From: Bartonella apihabitans
GTDB taxonomy: Bacteria; Pseudomonadota; Alphaproteobacteria; Rhizobiales; Rhizobiaceae
Direction: 5' to 3'
DNA: 64,000 bases
Assembly (NCBI RefSeq): GCF_030758755.1
Contig: NZ_CP132387.1
Location: forward strand, 496,001-560,000
The first letter of the stretch is position 1. Every line of letters starts with the position of its first letter. A program made the translations under genes and the position numbers. Of this stretch, positions 1 through 9,657 are shown piece by piece. Below the pieces are notes generated by a model. That model saw nothing but the letters and a program-made list of their open reading frames with translations, had not been told where the DNA came from and did not search any database.

Positions 1-1482
1 GTTATCGGTGACGGCGCAATGTCTGCTGGCATGGCTTATGAAGCGATGAACAATGCCGGTTCGCTTGATGCACGGCTTATTGTTATTCTTAACGATAACG
101 ATATGTCGATTGCTCCGCCAACCGGCGCTATGAGTGCCTATCTTGCACGACTGGTTTCAAGCCCTTCATACCGTAATCTGCGTGAACGCGCCAAAGCTTT
201 AAGTAAAAAGCTTCCCAAATTTTTCTGGGATAAAGCCCGTCGCGGGGAAGAATTTGCTCGTGGTTTTCTAACCGGCGGAACGCTGTTTGAAGAGCTGGGT
301 TTCTACTATGTCGGACCGATCGACGGTCACAATATCGAGCATCTCCTGCCGGTTTTGAAAAATGTCCGCGAACATCCGAATGGTCCGGTTCTTGTTCATG
401 TTGTTACACGCAAAGGCAAGGGCTATGCACCGGCTGAAGCAGCAAGTGACAAATATCACGGCGTTAGCCGTTTCAATGTTGTGACCGGTGAACAAATAAA
501 GGTTCAGAGCAAAGCTCCCTCCTATACCAAAGTATTTGCCGATTCTTTGATTAAAGAAGCAACGCTTGACGACAAGATTGTTGCTGTTACTGCAGCAATG
601 CCTTCCGGAACGGGGCTCGACAAATTTGCCAAAAAGTTTCCGGAACGAATGTTCGATGTCGGTATTGCCGAGCAACATGCGGTCACTTTTGCAGCCGGTA
701 TGTCTTGTGAAGGGCTCAAACCTTTCGTGGCAATCTATTCCACATTTCTCCAGCGTGCTTATGACCAGATTGTTCATGACGTTTCCATACAACAATTGCC
801 GGTGAAATTTGCAATTGACCGTGCCGGTTTTGTCGGTGCCGATGGTTCAACCCATGCCGGAAGTTATGACACGGTGTTTTTGTCGGCACTTCCGGGCTTT
901 GTTGTCATGGCACCTTCCGACGAATTGGAATTGATGAATATGGTGCGTACAGCCGCAGCCTATGATCAGGGGCCGATTTCATTCCGCTATCCACGTGGTG
1001 AAGGCGTAGGTCTCAAATTGCCGGAGCGTGGCGAACTGATCGAAATTGGTAAGGGACGCATTCTTCGCGAGGGGAATAAAGTGGCATTATTGGGCTTCGG
1101 TACCCGTTTGCAGGAGGCTCTTGCTGCCGCCGATGAATTGGGAGCCGCAGGTCTTTCGACAACTGTTGCAGATGCCCGTTTTGCAAAACCGCTCGACGAA
1201 GATCTTGTCCGTCGCCTTGCGCTTGAGCACGAGGTTCTTGTCACAATCGAAGAAGGGGCCGCCGGAGGTTTTGGTGCACAAGTCTTGCAATTCCTCGCAA
1301 GGGATGGATTGCTCGATAAAGGGCTAAAAATTCGCACAATGACATTGCCGGATAAATATCTCTATCATGGCCCGCAAGCGAAAGTTCTTGCCGATGTTGG
1401 TCTTGATAAAACCGGTATTGTCAATACAGTCTTTGCCGCTCTCGGGCGCGAAGCATTGGTGACACCACAAATTCGGGCCTGA
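1..1482 (+). CDS. dxs: 1-deoxy-D-xylulose-5-phosphate synthase, 5'-truncated by window edge
   Basis: Thiamine-diphosphate enzyme that condenses pyruvate with glyceraldehyde 3-phosphate, the first step of the non-mevalonate isoprenoid pathway and a source of precursor for thiamine and pyridoxal. The frame is open from base 1, so the upstream part of the gene lies outside the window; 493 codons are visible of a protein normally about 640 residues long. The visible part opens with the ThDP/Mg site ([18 protein letters not shown]), followed by the transketolase pyrimidine-binding domain ([28 protein letters not shown]) and the C-terminal transketolase domain. The next gene, tlyA, starts one base after the stop, which suggests one transcript. 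Its product also feeds ispH at 10.8 kb. The identification is secure. Confidence 0.97.
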   Translation, partial: VIGDGAMSAGMAYEAMNNAGSLDARLIVILNDNDMSIAPPTGAMSAYLARLVSSPSYRNLRERAKALSKKLPKFFWDKARRGEEFARGFLTGGTLFEELGFYYVGPIDGHNIEHLLPVLKNVREHPNGPVLVHVVTRKGKGYAPAEAASDKYHGVSRFNVVTGEQIKVQSKAPSYTKVFADSLIKEATLDDKIVAVTAAMPSGTGLDKFAKKFPERMFDVGIAEQHAVTFAAGMSCEGLKPFVAIYSTFLQRAYDQIVHDVSIQQLPVKFAIDRAGFVGADGSTHAGSYDTVFLSALPGFVVMAPSDELELMNMVRTAAAYDQGPISFRYPRGEGVGLKLPERGELIEIGKGRILREGNKVALLGFGTRLQEALAAADELGAAGLSTTVADARFAKPLDEDLVRRLALEHEVLVTIEEGAAGGFGAQVLQFLARDGLLDKGLKIRTMTLPDKYLYHGPQAKVLADVGLDKTGIVNTVFAALGREALVTPQIRA

Positions 1483-1483
1483 A

Positions 1484-2233
1484 ATGCCGGAACGGCTAAG
1501 ATTGGACACGCTTCTCGTTGAAAGAAATTTCTTTTCAACACGTTCACGCGCCCGGGATGCCATTGCGCGAGGTACTGTAACCATCAATGGCATTGTTGTG
1601 AAAAAAGCAGGGCAAGCTGTTTTGGAAAACGCCGATATCGGCGTTTTCGACCCTGCTCAACATTATGTATCCCGTGCCGCTTTGAAACTTATTGCGGCAC
1701 TTTCATATTTTCCGGTTAAAACAGAGGGTGTAACCGCGCTTGATATCGGCGCTTCAACGGGAGGATTTACCGAGGTTTTGCTTGAAAAAGGGGCAAGTCA
1801 CGTCATAGCCGTTGATGTCGGTCACGGGCAACTCCACCCTTCACTTATTGGTCATCCGGCAATCACCCTTTATGAGGGGGTGAATGCTCGTGACCTTGAG
1901 AAAGCCCACTTGAAAAATCGTCACATTCAACTCGTCGTCTCGGATGTGAGTTTTATATCGCTAAAATTGGCGTTGCCACCGGCATTACATCTCGCTGAAA
2001 GTGGTGCGCAGGCAGTGCTTCTTGTCAAACCACAATTTGAAATCGGGCGCGAAGGGTTAGGGCGGGGCGGCATTGTCAAAGATCCATCCCGTGCAGAAAG
2101 TGTGGCTCACGAGCTTTTTAATTGGCTTGACGGGCTTGATAAGTGGCATGCAAAAGGGCTGATTGCTTCACCGATTGAAGGCGGTGACGGAAATCGCGAA
2201 TATTTACTTTTCGGAGAAAAAAGCAATGATTGA
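1484..2233 (+). CDS. tlyA: TlyA family rRNA methyltransferase
   Basis: Cytoplasmic SAM-dependent methyltransferase of the TlyA/hemolysin-A family, whose characterised members 2'-O-methylate 16S and/or 23S rRNA. The 249-residue protein has an N-terminal S4 RNA-binding domain (about residues 4-60, RLDTLLVERNFFSTRSRARD) and a C-terminal FtsJ-like Rossmann fold with the SAM motif ALDIGASTGGFTEVLL near residue 85 and VLLVKPQFEIGR further on. It begins one base after the dxs stop and overlaps the following methyltransferase by eight bases, so translation of the three genes is probably coupled. The 'hemolysin' name used for some homologues is historical; rRNA modification is the better-supported role. 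Confidence 0.93.
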   Translation: MPERLRLDTLLVERNFFSTRSRARDAIARGTVTINGIVVKKAGQAVLENADIGVFDPAQHYVSRAALKLIAALSYFPVKTEGVTALDIGASTGGFTEVLLEKGASHVIAVDVGHGQLHPSLIGHPAITLYEGVNARDLEKAHLKNRHIQLVVSDVSFISLKLALPPALHLAESGAQAVLLVKPQFEIGREGLGRGGIVKDPSRAESVAHELFNWLDGLDKWHAKGLIASPIEGGDGNREYLLFGEKSND

Positions 2234-3479
2234 AGAGGTCGTAATCGACCATGTCGGAGTCGCAGGTGATGGTGTTGCAAAGACGAAGCATGGCGCAGTC
2301 TATGTCCCGTTTGCGCTTCCTCAAGAAGTTGCCAATATCGCCGCTGAAAATGGTCACGGCACCATCATTGCTTTGAAAAAACGCTCGCCCGAAAGAGTTG
2401 AAGCAAAATGCAGACATTTTGAGGCCTGCGGTGGTTGTGCCTTGCAGCATTGGGCCGATCAACCCTACCAAATGTGGAAAAGATCTCTGGTTGTCGATGC
2501 ATTGGAGGGGAGAAAAATAACCACCAATGTGGATCCCGTTATTCCATGTGAGCCGCATACTCGCCGCCGTATGATATTGACCGCCCGTGTCACGCCGAAA
2601 GGACAAATTGTCGGTTTTAACCGCTACCAATCCCATGAAGTTGTCGCAATCGAGGAATGTCCTGTCTCGCGTCCGGAGCTTGTTGATGCACTTGGGGCAA
2701 TCAGATCAATTGCTGCTTTATTGGCAAATTACGCGAAGGAAATACGGATTAATGTGACACTGGCGGAAAACGGAATTGATGTCGCATTGGAGGGCTGTAA
2801 AATCAATGATGAAAAATTGCGCCAGCGGCTTGTAGAAGAGGGCTTGAAACAATCTTTCATACGTTTGACGGCAGATGGTGAAATCATCATAGAGAAAGAA
2901 AGACCGGAACTTCATTTCGGTTCGGCCGCTGTTGAATTGGCTCCGGGCGGTTTTTTGCAAGCGACCAAAGAAGCGGAAGAGTTTATGGCGAGCCTTGTCA
3001 TGCAAGGCTTGAAGAAAGCAAAAAATGCGGCCGATCTTTTTTCCGGTGCGGGCACATTTACATTCCGTATGGCCGAAAAAATGAAAGTTCATGCCGTTGA
3101 AAATGATGATGACGCTTTGAAAAGCCTTGATCGTGCCTATCGTCAATCGGTCGGGCTAAAGACTGTAACCTATGAAAAGCGGGATTTATTCCGTCGTCCG
3201 CTTTTGCCGCGTGAATTGGAAGCTTTTGACGGCCTTGTTTTTGACCCGCCACGGGCAGGTGCCGAAGAACAGGCGCGGGAAATTGCCAAAACGAATATCC
3301 CGCATGTGGTTGCGGTTTCCTGTAATCCGGTCACAATGGCGCGTGATTTATCTATTTTGATTGAGGGTGGCTACACAATTGAAAAGCTCGTGCCGATAGA
3401 CCAGTTTTTATGGTCACCCCATGTCGAGGCAGTTGCTTTACTCAAAAAGCGCAAGCCCAAACCGGGCTGGCGCCTTTAA
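2226..3479 (+). CDS. 23S rRNA (uracil-5-)-methyltransferase, RlmD/TrmA family
   Basis: SAM-dependent m5U methyltransferase of the TrmA/RlmC/RlmD superfamily, probably acting on 23S rRNA. The ATG at 2226 overlaps the tlyA stop and was chosen over an upstream in-frame start lying inside tlyA. The 417-residue product has a TRAM-like N-terminal beta domain, an iron-sulfur cysteine set C62-x5-C68-x2-C71 (the CGGC motif) with a further Cys in EECPVSRP, a SAM motif (DLFSGAGTFTF), the FDPPRAG motif and the catalytic cysteine in AVSCNPVTMARD. The cluster cysteines indicate an RlmD/RlmC-like rather than TrmA-like enzyme; which uridine is modified cannot be read from the sequence. Confidence 0.9.
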   Translation: MIEEVVIDHVGVAGDGVAKTKHGAVYVPFALPQEVANIAAENGHGTIIALKKRSPERVEAKCRHFEACGGCALQHWADQPYQMWKRSLVVDALEGRKITTNVDPVIPCEPHTRRRMILTARVTPKGQIVGFNRYQSHEVVAIEECPVSRPELVDALGAIRSIAALLANYAKEIRINVTLAENGIDVALEGCKINDEKLRQRLVEEGLKQSFIRLTADGEIIIEKERPELHFGSAAVELAPGGFLQATKEAEEFMASLVMQGLKKAKNAADLFSGAGTFTFRMAEKMKVHAVENDDDALKSLDRAYRQSVGLKTVTYEKRDLFRRPLLPRELEAFDGLVFDPPRAGAEEQAREIAKTNIPHVVAVSCNPVTMARDLSILIEGGYTIEKLVPIDQFLWSPHVEAVALLKKRKPKPGWRL

Positions 3480-3501
3480 AGAATTAAAACAACTATAATC
3501 T

Positions 3502-4725
3502 TTAGCATGATTTGATCTGCGGTGCAGTTTGCGGATTTTTATAGAAAACGGGGCGTAAATAAACACCGGCAGTGTTTCCGAAAAATGCCGCAGCAACCCA
3601 GAGCCAGCCATGCAAGCTTCCTGACGCAATGCCTGAAAAATATGCGCCGATATTGCAGCCGAAGCCAACGCGGGCACCATAGCCGAGAAGCAGACCGCCA
3701 ATAACGGCAGCGCATGCAGAGCCGATAGGCATGCGGAATTTAAATGCAAAACGGCCAGCGAGACCAGCGGCGAGCATTGCACCGGCAATAATGCCGAAAT
3801 CCATGACCGAAGTGACATTGGAAAATATGCTCGAGCTCAGGTTTTTGGCATTTCCGGGATTTTGCCAGAACTGCCAGCTTGCGACATCGATACCAAGAGC
3901 AGAGCTGATCTTCGCACCCCAGATCGGAAAGGCGCCAGCGATACTCCATGGCTTACCGGAAATGACCAGTGTCAGATAATTGAGGAGTGCCAGAGCAACG
4001 CCGCCCCAAACCATCGGCCAAGGGCCACGGAAAAAACGTTGTAAACCTTTATGAGTTGTCGCCTTTTCCTGTTCAAGCGCGCCGTGACGACGTTTTTCGA
4101 TGACGACTGTCAGTGCGGCAATAATTGCAAAGAGCACGAGCGAAACAATAATGCCTAATGGTGCGCCAAGGGTTTTGACCAATGACACGGGTTGTAATGC
4201 CGGCATATTTGCCCAGAATGAAGCATGTGCTGTTGAAACAAAACCGCCTAGAACAAAAAATGCGAGAACCAGAAGCATACGTGCATTACCGCCCCCGAGG
4301 GTAAACAACACGCCGGAAGCACAGCCACCGGCAAGTTGCATTCCCACGCCGAACATGAATGCTCCGATGATAACCGAAAGGCTTAATGGGGCGAGTGAGC
4401 CATTGACGGGGTGTCCGAAAACTTCCCCAAGGCTTAAAGTCGGGAAAAAAAGCAAAACGGCAATTGCCAGCATAAGCATTTGCACGCGCAAACCGCGCCC
4501 ACGACCTTCAAGGATGAAATTGCGCCAGGCGGACGTAAAGCCGAATGATGCATGGTAAAGCGTTATTCCAAGGGCTGCACCGACAAGAAGCAAAAGCCCT
4601 TGCTCAACGCTATAGCTAACCGAGAGCCAAATCGCGGCAAGCACAATGAATAAAGCGCTGATAATTTTGGGAAGTGTAAAATGATTAGACAGCTTTTGAG
4701 GCTGACCAGACACGACCGTGTACAT
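3502..4725 (-). CDS. YeeE/YedE family sulfur-compound (thiosulfate) transporter
   Basis: Polytopic inner-membrane protein of the YeeE/YedE (TsuA) family; characterised members take up thiosulfate. The 407-residue product has many hydrophobic segments and the two conserved cysteine motifs of the family, one in AGGCASGVLF in the first half and one in RVGFGCNIGAYFSG in the second half, arranged as an inverted internal repeat. The ATG at 4725 is preceded by GAAAGGAA at good spacing; a TTG 15 bases further out is less likely. It converges with the methyltransferase gene ending at 3479. No tusA-like sulfur carrier gene is next to it, so the exact substrate remains inferred from the family. Confidence 0.88.
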   Translation of the reverse strand: MYTVVSGQPQKLSNHFTLPKIISALFIVLAAIWLSVSYSVEQGLLLLVGAALGITLYHASFGFTSAWRNFILEGRGRGLRVQMLMLAIAVLLFFPTLSLGEVFGHPVNGSLAPLSLSVIIGAFMFGVGMQLAGGCASGVLFTLGGGNARMLLVLAFFVLGGFVSTAHASFWANMPALQPVSLVKTLGAPLGIIVSLVLFAIIAALTVVIEKRRHGALEQEKATTHKGLQRFFRGPWPMVWGGVALALLNYLTLVISGKPWSIAGAFPIWGAKISSALGIDVASWQFWQNPGNAKNLSSSIFSNVTSVMDFGIIAGAMLAAGLAGRFAFKFRMPIGSACAAVIGGLLLGYGARVGFGCNIGAYFSGIASGSLHGWLWVAAAFFGNTAGVYLRPVFYKNPQTAPQIKSC

Positions 4726-5249
4726 GGAATTTCCTTTCAATCATGAAAACCCTCACGGGGCGATTTCATTACTTTGCCTACAAAATTTGTTTTCTATTTT
4801 CAACGCAAACTATAGAAAAAACAAGATAATTACATCACGGATACAAATTTTTCCGAATTATTTTTCGCCAGATAAAGGGACGGGTTTTGCCATTGGACCG
4901 GTAAGGCGGCATCTGCAATGTTATACGGCAACCATTGCATATTTAAGAGAAACTATTTTGAATTGAAATCTGAACAGTAAAAAAAGCTATAAATAATAAA
5001 AGCAGGAGTTTGTTCGGGAGACGTGGAAAATAAGTATTTCCTTTCGTGTCCGACGCCGGAAGAGGTTGTTCTTGGAAACAACTTTGTTCGTTCGGGATTT
5101 CAAGCATAACGATCACGGTGGTTTCAAAAGGTTTAACCGATTTCATCATGATTTAATGTCCCCGCACTGGTCAGCCGACCGGAATGCAGGGTAAATGTTC
5201 AGCATTTCAGAAATGCGATAGGTTATGAAACAAGCTTGCATCAAGCCGT
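4726..5249. other. Non-coding spacer
   Basis: 524 bases between two minus-strand genes. Short ORFs here have poor composition and no recognisable product. The 4741-4900 side should hold the promoter of the sulfur transporter; no clear -35/-10 pair or terminator was recognised. Confidence 0.5.
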
Positions 5250-6662
5250 TCAAACGGCAGTGCCGCCAATCGTCATTGCATTGATACGCAAATGCGGAAG
5301 TCCGACACCGACAGGAACACTTTGGCCATTCTTGCCACAGGTACCGATGCCATTGTCAAGTTTGGGGTCGTTGCCGATCATTGTGATGCGTTTCATGGCT
5401 TCAGGGCCATTGCCGATAAGCGTAGCTCCTTTGATCGGGGCAACAATTTTGCCATTTCTGACACGATAGGCTTCGGTACATTCGAACACAAATTTTCCGG
5501 AAGTGATGTCAACCTGACCGCCACCGAAGGAAACGGCATAGATACCGTCCTTCAAGGAGCCGAGCACTTCTTCTGGTGTGTATTGGCCGCCTAACATCAT
5601 TGTATTGGTCATTCTGGGCATTGGTGCACAGGCATAGGATTCACGCCGTCCGTTGCCGGTGGGGCGCATACCCATCAAACGCGCATTAAGCCGGTCTTGC
5701 ATATAGCCGACAAGCTTTCCGTCTTCGATCAGAACATTACGTGCGGAAGGTGTTCCTTCGTCATCAACGGTAAGCGACCCACGACGCCCTGCAATCGAGC
5801 CGTCATCGATAACGGTTACACCTTTTGCAGCAACCTGTTGCCCCATGAGACCTGAAAAAGCAGAAGTCTTTTTACGGTTAAAATCGCCTTCAAGCCCATG
5901 TCCGACAGCTTCATGCAACATGACACCGGGCCACCCGCTTGCAAGAACAACGTCGAATGTGCCAGCCGGCGCAGGCTCGGCTTCAAGGTTTATCAGAGCC
6001 ATACGGAGCGCTTCATCGGCAGCCATTTGCCAATTGTCTTCGGTAATAAAGCGGTCGAAAGCTTCACGACCGCCACAGCCATAAAAGCCGTTTTCAAGTC
6101 TGTCACCTTTGGCTGCAACCACGGACACGGCAAGGCGCACAAGCGGGCGAACATCGCGTACAAGCTCGCCATCGGCACGTAAAATCTCGACCTGTTGCAA
6201 AGAACCGGCAAGCGATACAGAGACTTGCCGTACGGCATCATTTTTATTGCGAATATAGGAATTGATCTTTTGGAGGAGGGCAACTTTAGTTTGAAACGAA
6301 GGTTTAGAGAGCGGGTTTAATTCGTCATAAAGCTTTTTATTGGTACCACGTGGCGCTGCACCATAATTTCCTTGGTAACCGTTGGTGACAGCTTTTGCCG
6401 CATCAGACGCTCTTTTTAATGCCGCTTTTGTAAGCTCTCCGGAATGGGCGTAACCTGTTGCCTCACCCGCGACAGCACGTAAACCGAAGCCTTTATCCTG
6501 ATCGAAGGAACCATTTTTCAGTCGTCCATTGTCGAAAAGGAGCGATTTACTTTCCCGATATTCAAGAAACAGTTCTCCGTCATCAGCATTTTTCAACGTG
6601 TCCTTCACAATTGATTGGACATCATTGGCTCCAACGTCGAATTGTTCGATCAGCGGTTTCAT
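5250..6662 (-). CDS. tldD: Metalloprotease TldD
   Basis: TldD subunit of the TldD/TldE(PmbA) metalloprotease, known from other bacteria for maturation of modified peptides and degradation of unfolded or antitoxin proteins. The 470-residue product carries the zinc motif HEAVGHGLEGD in the middle and a glycine-rich C-terminal half (MLGGQYTPEEVLG, FGGGQVDITSG). The ATG at 6662 is preceded by ACAGGAAAATT; an in-frame extension upstream has no ribosome site. The partner pmbA/tldE is not in this window. Length is close to the usual 475-480. Confidence 0.95.
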   Translation of the reverse strand: MKPLIEQFDVGANDVQSIVKDTLKNADDGELFLEYRESKSLLFDNGRLKNGSFDQDKGFGLRAVAGEATGYAHSGELTKAALKRASDAAKAVTNGYQGNYGAAPRGTNKKLYDELNPLSKPSFQTKVALLQKINSYIRNKNDAVRQVSVSLAGSLQQVEILRADGELVRDVRPLVRLAVSVVAAKGDRLENGFYGCGGREAFDRFITEDNWQMAADEALRMALINLEAEPAPAGTFDVVLASGWPGVMLHEAVGHGLEGDFNRKKTSAFSGLMGQQVAAKGVTVIDDGSIAGRRGSLTVDDEGTPSARNVLIEDGKLVGYMQDRLNARLMGMRPTGNGRRESYACAPMPRMTNTMMLGGQYTPEEVLGSLKDGIYAVSFGGGQVDITSGKFVFECTEAYRVRNGKIVAPIKGATLIGNGPEAMKRITMIGNDPKLDNGIGTCGKNGQSVPVGVGLPHLRINAMTIGGTAV

Positions 6663-6785
6663 ATAATTTTCCTGTCTATCAAGCTGCCATTTGCATTGTT
6701 TATATAAAAACAACAAACGTGTTTATAAAGGCTGCTTCAAGCTTTGTTGACCGGGAAAAATTCCGGTTGAATAATATCGGCTTCA

Positions 6786-7337
6786 TTATTCTTTGGGTAA
6801 TGAATTATAGGCGTCTTTCAAACCATTGAGATCAATCATACCGCCAACGCCTTCTTCAGGTGTCGTGAATATGAAATAGGTTGCCATTTTCCCTTCAAGA
6901 AACGATTTGAGATCGTCATCTTTCAGGAATGCTTCTGCCACGCAATTGTCGCCGAGGCAGCGCCGATATTCCATTTTGCCCATGTCTTTATTATCAATCT
7001 TGATTCCCACACCCAGACGCAGTTCAACCCGGATCGGTACAAAGACACGCATAAGTGTTCCCTGATTCTTCGGCAGCTTATAAAGCGTTACACGAAAAGC
7101 AATATCCGGCCGGTTTTGCGCACGCACATTTTGTACAACTTCACATTGAACATTCGGGGTCCCCGGCGGCAAAGAACAGACTTTTGTCCATGCTCCAAAA
7201 GTTTTGGGAGCAGGTACATCCTGCTGGTTTGGTGCCTGCTGGTTTTGTGCCTGTGCTAAAGCAAGACAAAGTCCCATTATGGAAACTGAATACGCGGCAA
7301 CGCCACAAGCTCGTTTGAAGAATTGACGAAGTGACAT
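6786..7337 (-). CDS. Invasion-associated locus B (IalB) family protein
   Basis: Secreted or periplasmic protein of the IalB family (PF06776). In Bartonella the founding member is linked to erythrocyte invasion, but the family occurs throughout the Hyphomicrobiales and its molecular role is not settled. The ATG at 7337 follows GCAGGAGTTTCC; the frame is open upstream but without a start site. The 183-residue product starts with a signal peptide (residues 1-30, ending about LALAQAQ), followed by a low-complexity Q/P/N linker and the IalB domain with paired cysteines (KVCSLPPG, VQCEVV, CLGDNCVAEAF). It is divergent from the oxidase-like gene at 7614. Confidence 0.87.
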   Translation of the reverse strand: MSLRQFFKRACGVAAYSVSIMGLCLALAQAQNQQAPNQQDVPAPKTFGAWTKVCSLPPGTPNVQCEVVQNVRAQNRPDIAFRVTLYKLPKNQGTLMRVFVPIRVELRLGVGIKIDNKDMGKMEYRRCLGDNCVAEAFLKDDDLKSFLEGKMATYFIFTTPEEGVGGMIDLNGLKDAYNSLPKE

Positions 7338-7613
7338 GGAAACTCCTGCTCGAATCATCATGACGTTATCGCGCTTCAGCCTTTGTGAAAAGTGCCCAAG
7401 AGCTCTAGAACATAAACCATACACAACTGAAATAACATAGTGTTCAATTCTTGGGCGAGAACATGGCAAAAACTGGAAAATTTGACAAAATTGTCGTAAA
7501 GCTGTTTCTATTTGGGGCTGTTTGTCGCATTGTTTTGATATTGAAATGTTGTTAAAGCAATGAAAAAGAGGTTCCGCAATCAACAGATTGCTTGATATTA
7601 TTTGGCAAAATTG

Positions 7614-9092
7614 ATGTCTGAACACGTAAAAAGAAGTTTTTTTTCTTCGATATTAAATCCGGATAGCAAAACTATTGGCACCCTCTATCTGGTGCTTGCT
7701 ATTGTTGCCGGTGTTATCGGGGCAATATTTTCGTTTGTTTTGCGTCTGGCTTTGAACGGGACGAGTCTGGCTTTCCTTCCGGTTTCTTTGTCCGGTGACC
7801 CTGTCCTGTTGTCGTTCATGAACACTGCCCACGCGCTGATTCTCGTGTTCTTTATGGTTATGCCGGCGCTGGTTGGCGGTTTTGCCAACTGGTTTATTCC
7901 GTTAATGATCGGCACTCATAATGTCGCATTTCCCCGCGCAAATTTGTTGGCTTTCTTACTTTTGCCCCTCACAATTGTTTTAGGCTTTATGGCACTTTTG
8001 TCTATCGGTGATGAAAGCCGCTTCAAATTTTTAATGTTGGCAAGCGTTTTTGTCGGTTCGATTTCATTCATCATCAGTTTTGTCAATTTTATTACGACAA
8101 TTATCACAATGCGTGCCCCCGGCCTTACACTTTCACGTTTGCCGGTTTTTGTATGGTCGGTGCTTGTATCCTCTTTTCTGGGGCTGGTTTCGGTGCTGGC
8201 AATGCTTGCCGCTTTGACCGAACTGATTTTCAGTGGCTCTAGCACTGTCGGACAACTATCGATGATGGTATGGTTTTTCAGCCATCCGCAGATCTATGTT
8301 CTGTTATTGCCAGCCTTCGGGATTGTCAGTGAAATACTGGTGACCTTCTGCAAGCGTCGGCTGTGGATGGAAAATGCTGTGATTGCGGCGATGGTATTTA
8401 TCGGTGCTATCAGTCTGGTTCTCTGGATGAATGATCTCTTCCAATTCGAAAAACCCGAGATCATGGGGCATTATTTCAAGGTTGCGCTGCCTTTCGTTGT
8501 TCTGCCAACAGCGTTTATCCTCTTGAGCTGGCTGGTCACATTGTTAAAAAGCCGGTTTGAATTTAAAACGCCAATGCTCTGGGCAATGGGCTTTGTCTTT
8601 ATCGTACTGATGGGGCAAATTTCAGCGCTGCAACTTGTAACCACCGGAAATGCTGCGAACCAATGGAACCAGTCAGCCTTTGTTGCCCATTTCCATTACA
8701 TTCTCTCTTTAAGTGCAGTCTTTGCCATTTTTGCCGGCTGGTATTACTGGTTACCAAAAATGACGGGCTATATTTGCCGCAAATCCACAATGCAAGTGCA
8801 CTTCTGGTTATTGTTTATCGGCGTTAACGCCATTTTCCTGCCTCAACATCTCAATCAACTGAGCGGCGGAATTATTTTCAACCAGAATGCGCTAGGCGTT
8901 TCATCGTCTCTCGGCGCACTTCTCGCCGCTCTCTCGGTTGTTGTTTTTCTTTTTGGTTTGGCTGAAACCTTTATTACGAAACGGAAAGCACAAGATAATC
9001 CGTGGGGCGAGGGGGCTTTGACATTGGAATGGCAATTGCCGTCACCGCCAAACAAAGATGTCTGGGAAAAAGTGCCCGTTATTACAAAATAA
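7614..9092 (+). CDS. Divergent heme-copper oxidase subunit I homologue lacking CuB ligands
   Basis: Twelve-helix-type membrane protein clearly derived from cytochrome c oxidase subunit I (CtaD/CoxA): IGTLYLVLAIVAG, FFMVMPALVGGF, FKTPMLWAMGF and VAHFHYILSLSAVFAIFAGWYYW match the family, as does the DNPWGEGALTLEWQLPSPP tail. At 492 residues it is shorter than the usual 530-560. Heme ligands are kept: H73 (low-spin heme), H359 (high-spin heme), H361 (low-spin heme). One CuB histidine, H224, and the cross-link tyrosine Y228 remain in SHPQIY, but the His-His pair is N273-D274. The D-pathway aspartate is N103, the gating glutamate is Q226 and the K-pathway lysine is I302. Hence oxygen reduction with proton pumping of the normal kind is not expected, yet the frame is intact. 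ctaC is missing upstream. The ATG at 7614 has only a weak ribosome site; a TTG at 7602 is the alternative. Confidence 0.85.
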   Translation: MSEHVKRSFFSSILNPDSKTIGTLYLVLAIVAGVIGAIFSFVLRLALNGTSLAFLPVSLSGDPVLLSFMNTAHALILVFFMVMPALVGGFANWFIPLMIGTHNVAFPRANLLAFLLLPLTIVLGFMALLSIGDESRFKFLMLASVFVGSISFIISFVNFITTIITMRAPGLTLSRLPVFVWSVLVSSFLGLVSVLAMLAALTELIFSGSSTVGQLSMMVWFFSHPQIYVLLLPAFGIVSEILVTFCKRRLWMENAVIAAMVFIGAISLVLWMNDLFQFEKPEIMGHYFKVALPFVVLPTAFILLSWLVTLLKSRFEFKTPMLWAMGFVFIVLMGQISALQLVTTGNAANQWNQSAFVAHFHYILSLSAVFAIFAGWYYWLPKMTGYICRKSTMQVHFWLLFIGVNAIFLPQHLNQLSGGIIFNQNALGVSSSLGALLAALSVVVFLFGLAETFITKRKAQDNPWGEGALTLEWQLPSPPNKDVWEKVPVITK

Positions 9093-9657
9093 CGAGATCA
9101 TATTATAGCGAGATCATTAGCAAAATTTTTTGTACGGTCGACTATATCGACAATTTTGTACGGTCTACTATCCGGACGATTGCTGGCATTATGATACAGG
9201 GGATGGCTTTGGCAAAGAGTGAACATTGTCACTTCCCCATGAGATGTCAACACTCCTCAAGAGTTGCGAGGTGCTGCAATTCTGGCTGAACATACTGTTC
9301 GATCCGAAATAGGCAAATGCCGATAAAAGCGCTCGTTAAAATTATATTCCCAAGGTTTTTCGGGTTCAGTGCCACTCCGTCAACCAATGATCATTTCATT
9401 GAAATGGCGAGTTCCAAATAAGAATTCTCGAAAATTTATCGTATTTTCGTGATTTATCGGGTTGGTTCACAAAAGTGCGAGTGAATAACGGCGTGAAGAA
9501 ATTTATGCCCATATATCAATAAACAAATTTACGGTTGGTTTTTTTGCTAATATAGTTTCTATAGAAAGGGTTTATTTTGCCTGTGAAAAAAACAGATGAT
9601 ATGCAAGTTGATTTACAAAGTGTAGCCTGAAAGGGTGCGTAATAGAACGGTTTATAT
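9093..9657. other. Non-coding spacer inside the former oxidase operon
   Basis: 565 bases between the subunit I homologue and ctaB, where related genomes have only a short gap. No plausible ORF. It contains a near-identical 15-base direct repeat (9131-9145 and 9157-9171) and should carry a separate ctaB promoter. It may be residue of deleted or displaced sequence. Confidence 0.5.

Noticed and set aside
268..795. 175-codon minus-strand ORF inside dxs
   Set aside because: It is a shadow of dxs; the plus-strand frame has all family motifs.
4943..5149. 68-codon minus-strand ORF in the spacer before tldD
   Set aside because: No ribosome site, no recognisable composition, and it starts and stops within AT-rich spacer.
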